Shown: positions 1 to 7,950, counted from the stretch's first letter. The stretch is DNA of 24,732 bases from Methanomicrobiales archaeon (GCA_012523385.1 JAAYIO010000032.1:1-24732); one strand, 5' to 3'. Notes: a model not told the origin generated them from the sequence alone. Numbers and translations: made by a program.

Positions 1-119
1 GAAATACTCAAATGTATGCTTTCATGGCATTTTCTTTAGTTTCACCCCCCACAGCCAGAATTCAAATACCCATATGTCCTAAAAATAACTACACAGACCG
101 GTTGTAGGAAAGAGAAGAC

Positions 120-1211
120 ATGGGGGATATGCAAAGGGCACAGGCAGAACGGATAATTCTTCATGTGGATATGGATAGTTTCTTTGCATCTGTTGAAGTG
201 CAAAAAAATCCTGCTCTCTCGGGTCTGCCGGTGGTCGTTGGTTCTGACCCAAAGGGGGGCACAGGGCGGGGGGTGGTCTGCACCTGTTCCTACGAGGCAC
301 GCGAGTATGGTATCCGGAGTGCAATGCCTATCTCTGAAGCATATGTACGCTGTCCTGAAGCGGTTTACCTGCCGGTGAGGCACGCATTGTATTCGGAGGT
401 GTCAGCGGACATTATGCAGGCGATCCGACCATTCGCTGATGTATTTGCACAGGTGAGTGTGGATGAGGCGTACTGTGACATATCATCCTGTGGTTCATAT
501 GCCGCCGCCGCAGTCATCGGAAAAGAGATTAAGGATCTAATCAAAAATCGCCAAAATATCACCTGCTCGGTTGGCATTGGGCCAAATAAGATTATTGCAA
601 AGATTGCATCGGATTTCCGTAAACCAGATGGGATGTCCATTGTCCAATCAAACGAAGCCGTTGCATTTCTTGCACCTCTCCCTGTCCGAAAGATTCCGGG
701 TATCGGAAAAAAAGCTGAGGAACGGTTGGCGTCCCTCTCCATCGCCACCGCCGGGGATCTCGCAGAAGCAGATCCCCGGCTTCTCAGAACTGTTCTCGGA
801 AAATGGGGAGTATTGATGCATGAACGGGCAAATGGAATTGATGACACCCCGGTCGTTGGAAGGGAAGGACGGAAATCCATTGGAAAGGAGCACACCTTTC
901 CTGAGGATGTTACCGACAGAGAATTGCTCGACCGCACCCTTTCCAGCCTTGCAGGAGAGGTATGCAGGCGCCTCCACAAGGACAAGGGAAGATGCCGGAC
1001 GGTCACGGTCAAGATACGCTATCAGGGATTTATTACCCGGACAAAGGCCATGTCGTTTAGCCATGCCACTGACCGAGATGACCTGATTGAACGGACAGCA
1101 AAATCACTGATGCTTCCGCTTCTCACCACGACACCAGTTCGTCTGATTGGCATCTCTGTCTCCGGTCTTGAACGAAGGGAGGCCGGGCAGATGACACTGG
1201 ATGCATTTTGA
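120..1211 (+). CDS. dinB: Y-family DNA polymerase IV (translesion)
   Basis: Error-prone translesion polymerase of the DinB/Dpo4 class that copies across damaged template. The 363 residues cover the whole family. The palm starts with HVDMDSFFASVE, where D17 is the first metal ligand and F22 sits at the steric-gate position. SVDEAYCDIS supplies D115 and E116. SVGIGPNKIIAKIASDFRKP is the conserved fingers/palm segment, and PVRKIPGIGKKAEERL is the helix-hairpin-helix of the thumb. The last residues, QMTLDAF (357-363), fit a PIP box (QxxLxxF) for docking to the PCNA clamp. The ATG at 120 follows a purine-rich GGAAAGAGAAG. An in-frame ATG at 129 behind GGGGGAT is an equally possible start. A TATA-like CTAAAAATAAC lies 30-40 bases upstream of 120. 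The gene stands alone, with no damage-response partner beside it. Confidence 0.95.
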   Translation: MGDMQRAQAERIILHVDMDSFFASVEVQKNPALSGLPVVVGSDPKGGTGRGVVCTCSYEAREYGIRSAMPISEAYVRCPEAVYLPVRHALYSEVSADIMQAIRPFADVFAQVSVDEAYCDISSCGSYAAAAVIGKEIKDLIKNRQNITCSVGIGPNKIIAKIASDFRKPDGMSIVQSNEAVAFLAPLPVRKIPGIGKKAEERLASLSIATAGDLAEADPRLLRTVLGKWGVLMHERANGIDDTPVVGREGRKSIGKEHTFPEDVTDRELLDRTLSSLAGEVCRRLHKDKGRCRTVTVKIRYQGFITRTKAMSFSHATDRDDLIERTAKSLMLPLLTTTPVRLIGISVSGLERREAGQMTLDAF

Positions 1212-1400
1212 GGTCTCCCTGCAGGACCAATATCTGGATATAGTAAATGCTGGTCTTGGCATTTGCATCAATATAAAATTTTAGGAGTTTGGTTATTCAA
1301 TGGTATCATGGATTATGCACTGGGTTTTCTGTTCAGCAAAATTTTAAGTTCTGGCTAAGAATAATACCTCGCGGGTATTTTAGCGGCAAGCACCTAACTA

Positions 1401-1932
1401 ATGATTATCATGGCATGGATCATCAGATCAGAAGCACCGAATGACGCTGAGGATATTGGTGCCGTCCTCACGAATGCATTCAGCCTGAAAGATGAGGCAG
1501 AACTGGTAGCTGCGACACGTAATACCCGTTCCTTTGATTCTGACCTTTTCTTGGTCTGTGTTGAAATGGGACGCTCATTGGTTATGTGCTCTTTTCCCCG
1601 GTGGTAATTCGTTCAGCGGAGGGCGATGAGAACCCCCCTTGCTCTTGCCTCGGTGGCCGTCCTCTCGGAGTTCTGAATCCGGGGAATCGACACTGCGTTT
1701 ATTGAAGAAGGCATTCACTGCTCGTATAAGATGGGGGGAGATCATTGTAGTGCTTGGTGAACCGGGATATTCCCGCAGATTCAGGTTTGAGCCCGTAAAG
1801 AATCATCAAATTGAACCCCCTTGAGAGGTGCCCGAGAGATATTTCACGGTCCTTTCCCTTGAGAATAATGTGCTTCGTGACGTCCGTGGCGAGGTGCATT
1901 ACCCGGAAGCATTCGCGCAGACAAAAAGGTAA
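1401..1932 (+). pseudogene. Decayed GNAT-family N-acetyltransferase
   Basis: A YhbS-like GNAT acetyltransferase broken into pieces. Joining frames recovers the fold. The N-terminus IIRSEAPNDAEDIGAVLTNAF (from ATG 1401 or 1410) is followed, after a frame change near 1575-1582, by GYVLFSPVVIRSAEGDENPP. A second change at a C6 run (1633-1638) leads to LALASVAVLSEF, a TGA at 1674, then IRGIDTAFIEEGIHCSYKMGG. A third change at a G6 run (1733-1738) gives EIIVVLGEPGYSRRFRFEP, a TGA at 1822, and the tail VPERYFTVLSLENNVLRDV...YPEAFAQTKR ending at 1932. That makes three frameshifts and two in-frame stops. Two shifts lie at homopolymers and could be sequencing errors, but the stops argue for real decay. 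The substrate of the ancestral enzyme cannot be told. Confidence 0.85.
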
Positions 1933-2424
1933 CCAAACATACATAGACGGTAGCAGGAAGGGGGCATGGCCTGTTACCTATCGAAGAGAGATCTGGAGAA
2001 TGTGATTTAATATGGGCCACAATGCTGAAAAATTGTCTTCAGCGTCAGGAGTAGTGTACCGCCCGGTTCTGCCTCCTGTGGCAAATTATCTTTTTAAAAA
2101 CTTTTTTTTAGGAAAATATGTTTCACGTCTGATGGCAGATGTGCGTGAGTATCTGGTCGCACTGACTATCAGCGCTGAAGAGAGTCTCTGTTGCCTTTTA
2201 CCCGATTTATTCGTTCTTTTTTCATACTGATAGTCGGGTATCGCGGCAAGACTACACAGGGCGAAATGCTGAATGCTTATCATAGATGTGGTAATTGTTT
2301 ATCTAAATCCCCATCCGTCATCCTGATTCTACAGGCAGAAACGAATTAGCTATTTTGACGAAGAACCTCTCCTCGAAAAACAAAGGGAGGTACAATAGGA
2401 TTGGGGTGTCCGGGAAAATACGAA
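1933..2424. other. Intergenic stretch without a recognisable gene
   Basis: About 490 bases between the acetyltransferase pseudogene and the 3' end of the archaellin gene. Short open frames exist on both strands, but their translations resemble no family I know and they lack ribosome-binding sites. There is a T-rich patch at 2088-2109. A 9-base inverted repeat, GACTATCAG/CTGATAGTC, spans about 2164-2235. On the minus strand CCTCCCTTTGTTTTTCGAGG, near 2373-2392, could end the archaellin transcript. Confidence 0.5.
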
Positions 2425-3060
2425 TTATACGAGAATATTCACGTTGTCTACCTTTCCGGGGACTGTCCGGATGATGGAAAGGGCTGCACCGAAAGGAGGA
2501 CTCAGGGTGACGGTGATCCGGTCTCCGGGGTGTGCTATCTCTGATTCGGGCACACAGAGCAGGATAGTTATCTGTTTATTAAACCGAAGGGTTGATGCAT
2601 CTACATCAGTTGATGTGTCATAAATTGTCCATCTGCCGGGAAGTGGCGGCAGACCTGATATCAGCGTGCTGTTCGGCTGGATGGTAAGAATGTGATTAGG
2701 TGTCGCATATATCATTGAACATTCGCTGAGATCTATTGCCCTCCCTCCTCCGGCAGATGCCTTGACCGTAAACCGTAGCATGTCCAGACCGTCACCACTG
2801 GATGCCTGGTAACCATAGACATCCCCGAAGAGCATCAGTGATGAAGCCGACTGGTCTACGCCGGTATAGATGACTCTCTGTGCCGTATCCGTTGTAAAAA
2901 AACCGGCACCCAGTATGATGAAAGAGAAAGTCGCGGCTACTATGACAAAAGCAATCAGGATAATTGCGCCCTCTAGTCCGGTAAATCCGGTATCATCGTC
3001 CTGTATCCCCTTTATCGCGGCTCGTTTGCCGCTTTTCGCCAACCGTTTCCTTTCTCTCAT
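2425..3060 (-). CDS. flaB: Archaellin (archaeal flagellin), FlaB type
   Basis: Structural filament protein of the archaeal motility organelle. The 211-residue product starts with a basic leader of about 26 residues ending in DDDTG. FTGLEGAIILIAFVIVAATF follows, the class III signal plus hydrophobic filament-core helix of Methanomicrobiales archaellins; the prepilin peptidase would cut just before FTGLE. The rest is a Ser/Thr- and Gly-rich beta domain with DRITVTLSPPFGA and a terminal RTVPGKVDNVNIL, like other archaellin C-termini. One sequon (NST) could be N-glycosylated. No arlCDEFGHIJ motor genes lie nearby, so this is an orphan filament gene. A TATA-like element at 3099-3110 lies 40-50 bases upstream and appears shared with the divergent gene at 3165. 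A pilin-like role is less likely. Confidence 0.85.
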   Translation of the reverse strand: MRERKRLAKSGKRAAIKGIQDDDTGFTGLEGAIILIAFVIVAATFSFIILGAGFFTTDTAQRVIYTGVDQSASSLMLFGDVYGYQASSGDGLDMLRFTVKASAGGGRAIDLSECSMIYATPNHILTIQPNSTLISGLPPLPGRWTIYDTSTDVDASTLRFNKQITILLCVPESEIAHPGDRITVTLSPPFGAALSIIRTVPGKVDNVNILV

Positions 3061-3098
3061 CTGAGCCTACTATTTAATGGATATTTTGTTTGTAAAGC

Positions 3099-3110
3099 AT
3101 ATAGTATAAA
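3099..3110. promoter_or_regulatory. Shared TATA-like element between divergent genes
   Basis: The nearly symmetrical ATATAGTATAAA reads as a TATA box on both strands. It lies about 40 bases upstream of the archaellin ATG (3060) and 55 bases upstream of the DUF2124 ATG (3165). No other AT-rich box of this quality is present in the 104-base gap. This is inferred from spacing only. Confidence 0.5.
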
Positions 3111-3164
3111 CGCCATCCTGCGGTGAGAAGCAAAGTATTTCTCATCCTGGCACAAGAGGAAAAC

Positions 3165-3647
3165 ATGGAATTACAGGAATCTGGATCAGGTATTGCAGGA
3201 ATACTTCGTCCATTTAAGAAATATATGGTTGAGTCCGGCATTATGGACACAGATCAGGTGGTATTTTACGGTTGTCCTGGTACATGCACACCGTTTGTTG
3301 AACTGCTCACCTATGCCATCCGTGACCTGCCATTTGAGTATGTCTTTGTGCCCCGGCTGGATGAGTCATCCGCCAAAGTTCTCAAATCAGTCTCCCATGT
3401 AGGTATGCAGGTCACATCCCACGCCCCTGAGACCCTTGACCCCAAGGTCATTGTTATCATGGGAGGTCTTGCGATGCCAAATGAACCAACAACAGCTGAG
3501 ATGGTTCACGAAACCATAACTGGTTATAATGCAAAGGTAGTGGGTATCTGCTTCATGGATATGTTCAGACGTGCAGGATGGCTGGATAAAATACCCTTTG
3601 AACTGGTCATCAATGCCCAGATGGATCCGGTTGAAGTCTGGAAATAG
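3165..3647 (+). CDS. DUF2124 family protein of methanogens
   Basis: A 160-residue soluble protein resembling DUF2124 (COG4014), a family of unknown function found mainly in methanogens. The pattern is alternating beta strands and helices: VVFYGCPGTCTPFVELLTYA near the N-terminus, YVFVPRL, PKVIVIMGGLAMPN in the middle and KVVGICFMDMFRRAGW near the C-terminus. This suggests a Rossmann-like or flavodoxin-like fold, with GCPGTC and GGLAMP as probable conserved loops. No membrane segment or signal peptide is present. I chose the ATG at 3165 because AAGAGGA sits 4-11 bases upstream and homologues start close to MELQESG; an upstream in-frame GTG at 3123 has no such site. The T-rich CTCTCTTTTTTTATTGAT at about 3686-3704 could terminate it. 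Confidence 0.75.
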   Translation: MELQESGSGIAGILRPFKKYMVESGIMDTDQVVFYGCPGTCTPFVELLTYAIRDLPFEYVFVPRLDESSAKVLKSVSHVGMQVTSHAPETLDPKVIVIMGGLAMPNEPTTAEMVHETITGYNAKVVGICFMDMFRRAGWLDKIPFELVINAQMDPVEVWK

Positions 3648-4121
3648 ATAATTATCTTGGTATTTCCTCAGAGTTCTCTTTTGAAAAAACTCTCTTTTTT
3701 TATTGATAATTTTCGTAGCAATAGTTAATCTCAGATCAACCATCGTGCTTTTATGTCCTCTTTTACACACCCAGAAGTTTTTGCGGGATCACCGGATCAG
3801 AGCAATCAGATGTTTCAGGCCATTCTGCATAATTACATGAGAAAAATGTATTTTTTAGAGGGGAAAATTCAGCGGAAAATATGCGGACATATTGCCCAAA
3901 CAACATAACGCCATTTCGCCATATCTCCACCAATGTGAATTTATTGCAACCAAACCATGGTGAATGCATCCATTGGCGTATCTAACATTTGAAAAATATC
4001 CGCGATTTGCAATATATTTTCTTCACAAGCCGGACTGTATGCACATCTACCTACATGCTGGTATTAAAGTTCCAGACTGAGTGCATTGCTTTTCAAAGCA
4101 GAGTATGAAACAAAAAAAAGA
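3648..4121. other. Intergenic stretch, convergent gene ends
   Basis: About 470 bases between the DUF2124 gene (+) and the end of the frh operon (-). It is AT-rich with T-tracts on both sides that fit transcription ends. Short open frames here have no ribosome-binding site and no recognisable similarity. I see no tRNA, CRISPR or mobile-element signature. Confidence 0.5.
4087..4119 (-). terminator. Probable terminator of the frh operon
   Basis: Just downstream of the frhB stop on the minus strand there is a run of eight T (4112-4119), then the perfect inverted repeat TGCTTT-TC-AAAGCA (4087-4100). Archaeal RNA polymerase terminates at T-tracts, so the T8 run is the likely signal. The dyad may be incidental because its loop is only two bases. 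Confidence 0.55.
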
Positions 4122-4985
4122 TTAGAGGTATGGGTTGCGCAGGCCCTTGCCAACGCCAAAGGATACACGTTCATCAAGGGTCTTCTGGTTCTTTGTGATC
4201 TTATCGGTTGCGAGTTTGGTCACAAGGTCCAGACCTGGCTTTACATCTGAAATTGGCTTGGTCTCGAAGTATCCTGCTTCGATAGCCTTGCCCCAGATGG
4301 ACTCACCAGCTTTTGTGCGGGTGAAGACAGTCGACCAGCCGTCGGGTGTTCCGACAGATCCGGTTGAGATATCTGCGAGGTTTGCAACGTAGTCAAGACA
4401 GACATGGCAGCCTGGCTGCTCGAATTTGTGTGTCAGCTTGAGCGGAATCTGTGATACTGCACCGCGTTCGGTGAAGACCGTGAATTTGCCCTTACCAATA
4501 TCCATCTTACATGCGCTTTCCATCTTCACGTTACAGAGGTCCTCGACCATGGCCTCAAGACCCTGGTATGAGAAGTTCTCCATACAGAAGATACCGATTG
4601 CAAGCGCAATCTTGGAGCCAACAGAGCGCATACCCATTGGGTAGAGCTGAAGTTTCCTGACAGACTGGATCTGGCACGGGGTGCCTACGATACCGACTTT
4701 GTCAAGACCGTATGAACGGGTTGCCTCTTTGATCATCGATACATTTGGACAGACGTTATAGCGGGTACCACGTGCTTCCAACAGTTCTGCAACTGTGGTT
4801 GCAACAATGGGTACTGGCTTGTATGGCTCATCGCCCTGTCCTGCAACAACAGCACCGTCAATGATGCCATGTTCAAGTGCACATGCAAAGAGCTGAGTGA
4901 CAATTCCTCCATCCTGGGATGCGGAGAGAATTCCTGGGTCAGCTGCACGTGCGCATACACAGTCCTTGTAATTTCCGAGAACCAT
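4122..4985 (-). CDS. frhB: Coenzyme F420-reducing hydrogenase, beta subunit
   Basis: FrhB is the iron-sulfur flavoprotein of the FRH complex where electrons from H2 reach coenzyme F420 through FAD. The 287 residues match the family length. KVGIVGTPCQIQSVRKL (C104) and QPGCHVCLDYVANLADISTG (C193, C196) are typical FrhB/FdhB motifs carrying [4Fe-4S] ligands and F420/FAD-binding segments; C9 and C11 lie in the N-terminal ferredoxin-like part. The ATG follows the frhG stop by two bases. GGAGGTGAG immediately before it is one of the best Shine-Dalgarno sequences in the window. It is the last gene of frhADGB, followed by a T8 tract. Confidence 0.96.
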   Translation of the reverse strand: MVLGNYKDCVCARAADPGILSASQDGGIVTQLFACALEHGIIDGAVVAGQGDEPYKPVPIVATTVAELLEARGTRYNVCPNVSMIKEATRSYGLDKVGIVGTPCQIQSVRKLQLYPMGMRSVGSKIALAIGIFCMENFSYQGLEAMVEDLCNVKMESACKMDIGKGKFTVFTERGAVSQIPLKLTHKFEQPGCHVCLDYVANLADISTGSVGTPDGWSTVFTRTKAGESIWGKAIEAGYFETKPISDVKPGLDLVTKLATDKITKNQKTLDERVSFGVGKGLRNPYL

Positions 4986-4987
4986 TT

Positions 4988-5956
4988 TTACTCACCTCCC
5001 TTGCCCATAGCTGCATCAATTGCTTCGCCAATGGCTTCGAACTGATTCATGACATCAAAGTTGAAGAAGCTGCGTGGACACTGTGCGTAACATGCGCCAC
5101 ATTTGATACAGAGATCACGGTTAATGTTCGGGCGTCCACCTTCGATGGTGATTGCACGAACCGGACAGGTTGCAGCACAGGTACCGCATCCAATGCAGAG
5201 ACTCTGGCCGATGACATCAATCATCAGGTCGCAACCACATGCCTCAGTTCCGCGCTTTGCGAGGTCCATGAGGGGCTTGAGGTATGCTGCTGCAAGTTCC
5301 TTCTGTTCGTCGCTTCCTCTCAGAAGCAGGTATGCCATCACAGCAACATTTCTGATAGCTTCTGGTGATGGTGGGCATGCTGGCAGGTAAACGTCAACAT
5401 CGATCAGGTCAGCGATTGGAAGGTAGCTCTCATGTTGAGGCTGGTTCCACTGGCCACCACGACAGAATCGTGTAATGTTACCATATGCTGCACAGGATCC
5501 CAATGCAACGACAATTGTTGCATTCTTCCTTGCTTTCCTAATGTCCTCCACAGAGTGGTGGTCATTAATACAGACCGACCCTTCGACAAGTGCGACATCC
5601 ATCTTTGGAATGTCACGCACATCAGCGAGAGTCAGACAGTAGTTGAGATCTGCATAGTTGTCGAGCAACGTAAACAGACCTCCGTAGTTGTCTGCGAGAG
5701 ACACGAGACATCCGGTACATCCGGACATGTGCACGTGCCCAATCGTTATTTTTTCAGCCACAGGCTTTTCCTCCTTCTCTATTTTTCTAGGATTCTTTTT
5801 AACCTTCACGTCGCCGGGTGTTACAGCTGGCTTTGCCCCAGGTCGTGCTTTCGGAACAGTTACCGCCTTTGGAGCATTTGCTGATCCGGACCCCGCCTCA
5901 GGTTGTTCCGGCTTTTTCCCCGTGAAGATTTTCTTTAGACGTGATAGTAGTCCCAT
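4988..5956 (-). CDS. frhG: Coenzyme F420-reducing hydrogenase, gamma (small) subunit with N-terminal extension
   Basis: Electron-transfer subunit of FRH linking the [NiFe] site in FrhA to FrhB. GCTGC (C80, C83), GSCAAYG (C155) and LPACPPSPE (C194) are the proximal cluster ligands. C254-C264 and C283-C293 form two ferredoxin-type [4Fe-4S] sites (CIGCGTCAATCP, CIKCGACYAQCP). The canonical family start corresponds to about residue 66. The 65 residues before it begin with the amphipathic basic MGLLSRLKKIFTGKK and continue as a Lys/Pro/Ala-rich low-complexity linker. The ATG at 5956 has AGGAGTGG upstream and lies inside frhD, overlapping it by 59 bases. An internal GTG at 5761 is preceded by AAGGAGG at good spacing and would give a 257-residue FrhG of normal length. 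Either or both starts may be used. Confidence 0.95.
   Translation of the reverse strand: MGLLSRLKKIFTGKKPEQPEAGSGSANAPKAVTVPKARPGAKPAVTPGDVKVKKNPRKIEKEEKPVAEKITIGHVHMSGCTGCLVSLADNYGGLFTLLDNYADLNYCLTLADVRDIPKMDVALVEGSVCINDHHSVEDIRKARKNATIVVALGSCAAYGNITRFCRGGQWNQPQHESYLPIADLIDVDVYLPACPPSPEAIRNVAVMAYLLLRGSDEQKELAAAYLKPLMDLAKRGTEACGCDLMIDVIGQSLCIGCGTCAATCPVRAITIEGGRPNINRDLCIKCGACYAQCPRSFFNFDVMNQFEAIGEAIDAAMGKGGE
5759..5776 (-). promoter_or_regulatory. Internal Shine-Dalgarno and GTG within frhG
   Basis: On the minus strand AAGGAGG (about 5770-5776) is followed, 8 bases later, by GTG (5761-5759), in frame with frhG at codon 66. This is exactly where a conventional FrhG would begin (VAEKITIGHVHMSG). 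The site is closer to the anti-SD consensus than the one serving the upstream ATG at 5956. It may be coincidental, since the codons encode a Lys/Glu run (EKEEK) that favours purines. Confidence 0.5.
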
Positions 5957-6461
5957 ATTCCACTCCTACTTCAGCTAGTGCCATCTGCACCGCTTTCGGA
6001 ATGGCCTTCTGAACCTGTTCCGTGAGCCAGTATTCGACATCCTCAGATTCATTATCGATATTGGATATCGCGATGCTCTCAGGCTGGCACCCAATGATTA
6101 CCACTTCGGTTCGTTTTGACAACTCAAGTAGCGGATTTTTAAATCCTCCCCATGAATGCGGATCCATATATCGACCCGTCTTTTCATTAGCAAGCAGGTC
6201 CGGAGACACTTTCGCCACCTGGCCGGGACTACCGCCAAAATCGAGGATGTCAATGATGACCATCTTTTCGACTGGCTGATCTGCCTCTGCAATCAGGGTG
6301 AAGAGAAAATGCGGTCCTGCAAGTCCCACGTCCAGTAATTTCAGATCGTCGGTAAGGGACAGCTTCTTGAGTTCTGAGATCACTGCGGGTCCGAATCCGT
6401 CATCTGTGTAGAGCGGATTACCGACACCAACAATCATCTGCCTTGCGTACCAGTCGAGCAC
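5898..6461 (-). CDS. frhD: F420 hydrogenase maturation endopeptidase
   Basis: Peptidase of the HycI/HybD family that clips the C-terminal tail of the FrhA precursor after nickel insertion. The 187-residue product has the diagnostic GVGNPLYTDDGFG near the N-terminus. D21, D71 (VIIDILDFGG) and H102 (DPHSWGG) are the likely nickel-sensing ligands; the D71-H102 spacing of 31 equals that of HybD D62-H93. The GTG at 6461 is preferred because GAGGT lies 7 bases upstream. An ATG at 6437 (MIVGVGNP) is the alternative. The gene starts 9 bases after frhA and its 3' end overlaps frhG by 59 bases, so it is probably translated from the same transcript. Confidence 0.93.
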   Translation of the reverse strand: MLDWYARQMIVGVGNPLYTDDGFGPAVISELKKLSLTDDLKLLDVGLAGPHFLFTLIAEADQPVEKMVIIDILDFGGSPGQVAKVSPDLLANEKTGRYMDPHSWGGFKNPLLELSKRTEVVIIGCQPESIAISNIDNESEDVEYWLTEQVQKAIPKAVQMALAEVGVEYGTTITSKENLHGEKAGTT

Positions 6462-6470
6462 CTAACTACC

Positions 6471-7841
6471 TCACTGGAACAGTTTCTGGGCCACTACCTT
6501 CTTCGATTCGTCGACCACCATCATGTGGGTTGCACAGGACACACATGGGTCGTAGGCACGCATGATGACTTCAGTGAGCTGCCATGGTGCACCCTCGAGT
6601 GCGCGGCTGACAGTCGGGAAATTCCAGGTGGTCGGGACAAGGAGCGAGTACCACTCAACTCTGCCGTCCTTTACCTTGGTCAGGTGGCCGTCGGTTCCAC
6701 GAGGTGCTTCGTTTGCGGCCCAGCCGAGTGAACCGTCGCCCTGTGGGATCTCATCTGCTATAACTTTTCCATTGGTGTCGAGTGCTTCAACTGCCTCGGA
6801 GATGCTATACAGCGTGTCCATAAATTCCATCGATCGTGCAATCTGCAGACCCATTGCGCCCTTGCGGTCATAGTTTCTGAACATTGCAAGACGTGCACGG
6901 GGACCGACTTCGACAGGTGCTCCATCATAGAGCGGTACACCAGTGCATGCTTCCATCTGAGGCCATACCTTGGTGCCGACTTTGGTGGTGCCGCCAATTG
7001 GGTAGTCCGGGTCTTCGAGGGATACTTCGAGCTCTCCCTGATACCAGTCCCATGGGCGGACTTCAGTCCAGCGCTCTGGGAACCACTTTTGATCGAGATC
7101 GAGTGATGAGGAACCATACAGTGGGTCTACAGCCATGTAGCCCTGGTCGTGGAAACCAAACTTCTGGGTCTTTTCAACTTCCTTACCGCCGGCAACGGAT
7201 GCCATTGGGCGTTCATCCCAGTCCTTGAAGACGGAGATCATGAAGTCCTTGTGTGCAGCTGCAAGAGGAATTGCCTCTTTTACGAGGTCATAGATCTTGA
7301 TCTGTGCACGCGGGGAGATGTTCTTGTACATACCACCGACACGGGGGTTTGACGGGTGAATAGGTTCTCCACCAACAATCTCTCCGATAGTCTGACCGAC
7401 CTCACGGAGCTTCTGAATCCTGAGTGCCGCAGTGCGTACAGGCTGCTCGGGAGTGAACGGGTTAATGTGAGTGTCCGTTCCCGGGATGTACATGTCAGGC
7501 AGTGACAGGATGTTGTGCAGCGCGTGGCTGTGCAGACGGTTTGAACACTGAAGCATGACCCTCAGTAGGTATGCATCGTCAGGAATGAAACAGCCAATTG
7601 AGGCTTCCATTGCTTCAATACCTGCAAGGGTATGTGCAATCGGACAGATACCACAGACACGTGAAGAAATCTTCGGTGCCTGGTGCATTGTTTTTCCGAC
7701 GGCGAGCTTTTCAATACCCCGTACTGGTGTAAGACTGAGCCAGTCACCGCGGGTAACGACACCGTTGTCGTCGACCTGCATGGTAAGCTTGGTGTGACCC
7801 TCATGTCTCGTGGTTGGGGAAATCTCTACAACTTTCGACAT
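6471..7841 (-). CDS. frhA: Coenzyme F420-reducing hydrogenase, alpha (large) subunit
   Basis: [NiFe] catalytic subunit of FRH, which oxidises H2 and sends the electrons to F420. The N-terminal nickel motif is RVCGICPIAH (C63, C66, H70). The C-terminal motif DPCVSCATH carries C433 and C436. FrhD should cut after H439, releasing a 17-residue tail that starts MMVVDESKK. Both nickel-bridging positions are ordinary cysteines, so this is not a selenocysteine enzyme. The 456 residues span the family. It is the first gene of frhADGB. The preceding 277 bases separate it from mptA on the same strand and hold a cluster of palindromes (7890-7950). No strong Shine-Dalgarno is visible before the ATG. Confidence 0.97.
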   Translation of the reverse strand: MSKVVEISPTTRHEGHTKLTMQVDDNGVVTRGDWLSLTPVRGIEKLAVGKTMHQAPKISSRVCGICPIAHTLAGIEAMEASIGCFIPDDAYLLRVMLQCSNRLHSHALHNILSLPDMYIPGTDTHINPFTPEQPVRTAALRIQKLREVGQTIGEIVGGEPIHPSNPRVGGMYKNISPRAQIKIYDLVKEAIPLAAAHKDFMISVFKDWDERPMASVAGGKEVEKTQKFGFHDQGYMAVDPLYGSSSLDLDQKWFPERWTEVRPWDWYQGELEVSLEDPDYPIGGTTKVGTKVWPQMEACTGVPLYDGAPVEVGPRARLAMFRNYDRKGAMGLQIARSMEFMDTLYSISEAVEALDTNGKVIADEIPQGDGSLGWAANEAPRGTDGHLTKVKDGRVEWYSLLVPTTWNFPTVSRALEGAPWQLTEVIMRAYDPCVSCATHMMVVDESKKVVAQKLFQ

Positions 7842-7889
7842 AAATTATCGCCTAATTATCTAATTATGTTCTTCTGGCTATCCAAACAC

Positions 7890-7950
7890 ACGCGTATGCG
7901 TAAAAACACGTGTCGTGTGTTGCAACACACGTACCCGCTAAGAAGTACGT
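7890..7950. promoter_or_regulatory. Cluster of four dyads upstream of frhA (candidate operator)
   Basis: Within 61 bases there are ACGC-N4-GCGT (7890-7901), the 8-base palindrome ACACGTGT (7906-7913), the perfect 18-base palindrome CGTGTGTTGCAACACACG (7914-7931), and ACGTAC-N10-GTACGT (7929-7950). The cluster lies 49-109 bases upstream of the frhA ATG. CACATATACC, just beyond it on the minus strand, could be a TATA box. The start of transcription would then fall inside the 18-base palindrome, as expected for a repressor or activator site. If transcription begins further upstream, the same bases would form an RNA hairpin. Confidence 0.6.

Noticed and set aside
2012..2283. Open frames on both strands (72 codons +, 65 codons -) in the gap before the archaellin gene
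   Set aside because: No ribosome-binding site, no family resemblance, overlapping each other on opposite strands and containing a T-rich tract; more likely chance frames.
3387..3969. Minus-strand frames over and past the DUF2124 gene (127 and 68 codons)
   Set aside because: The first is antisense to a conserved gene; the second is AT-rich, has no ribosome-binding site and shows no similarity.
5103..5884. Long plus-strand frames (95 and 150 codons) opposite frhG
   Set aside because: Antisense shadows of a strongly conserved iron-sulfur gene; their cysteine-rich look comes from the complementary codons.
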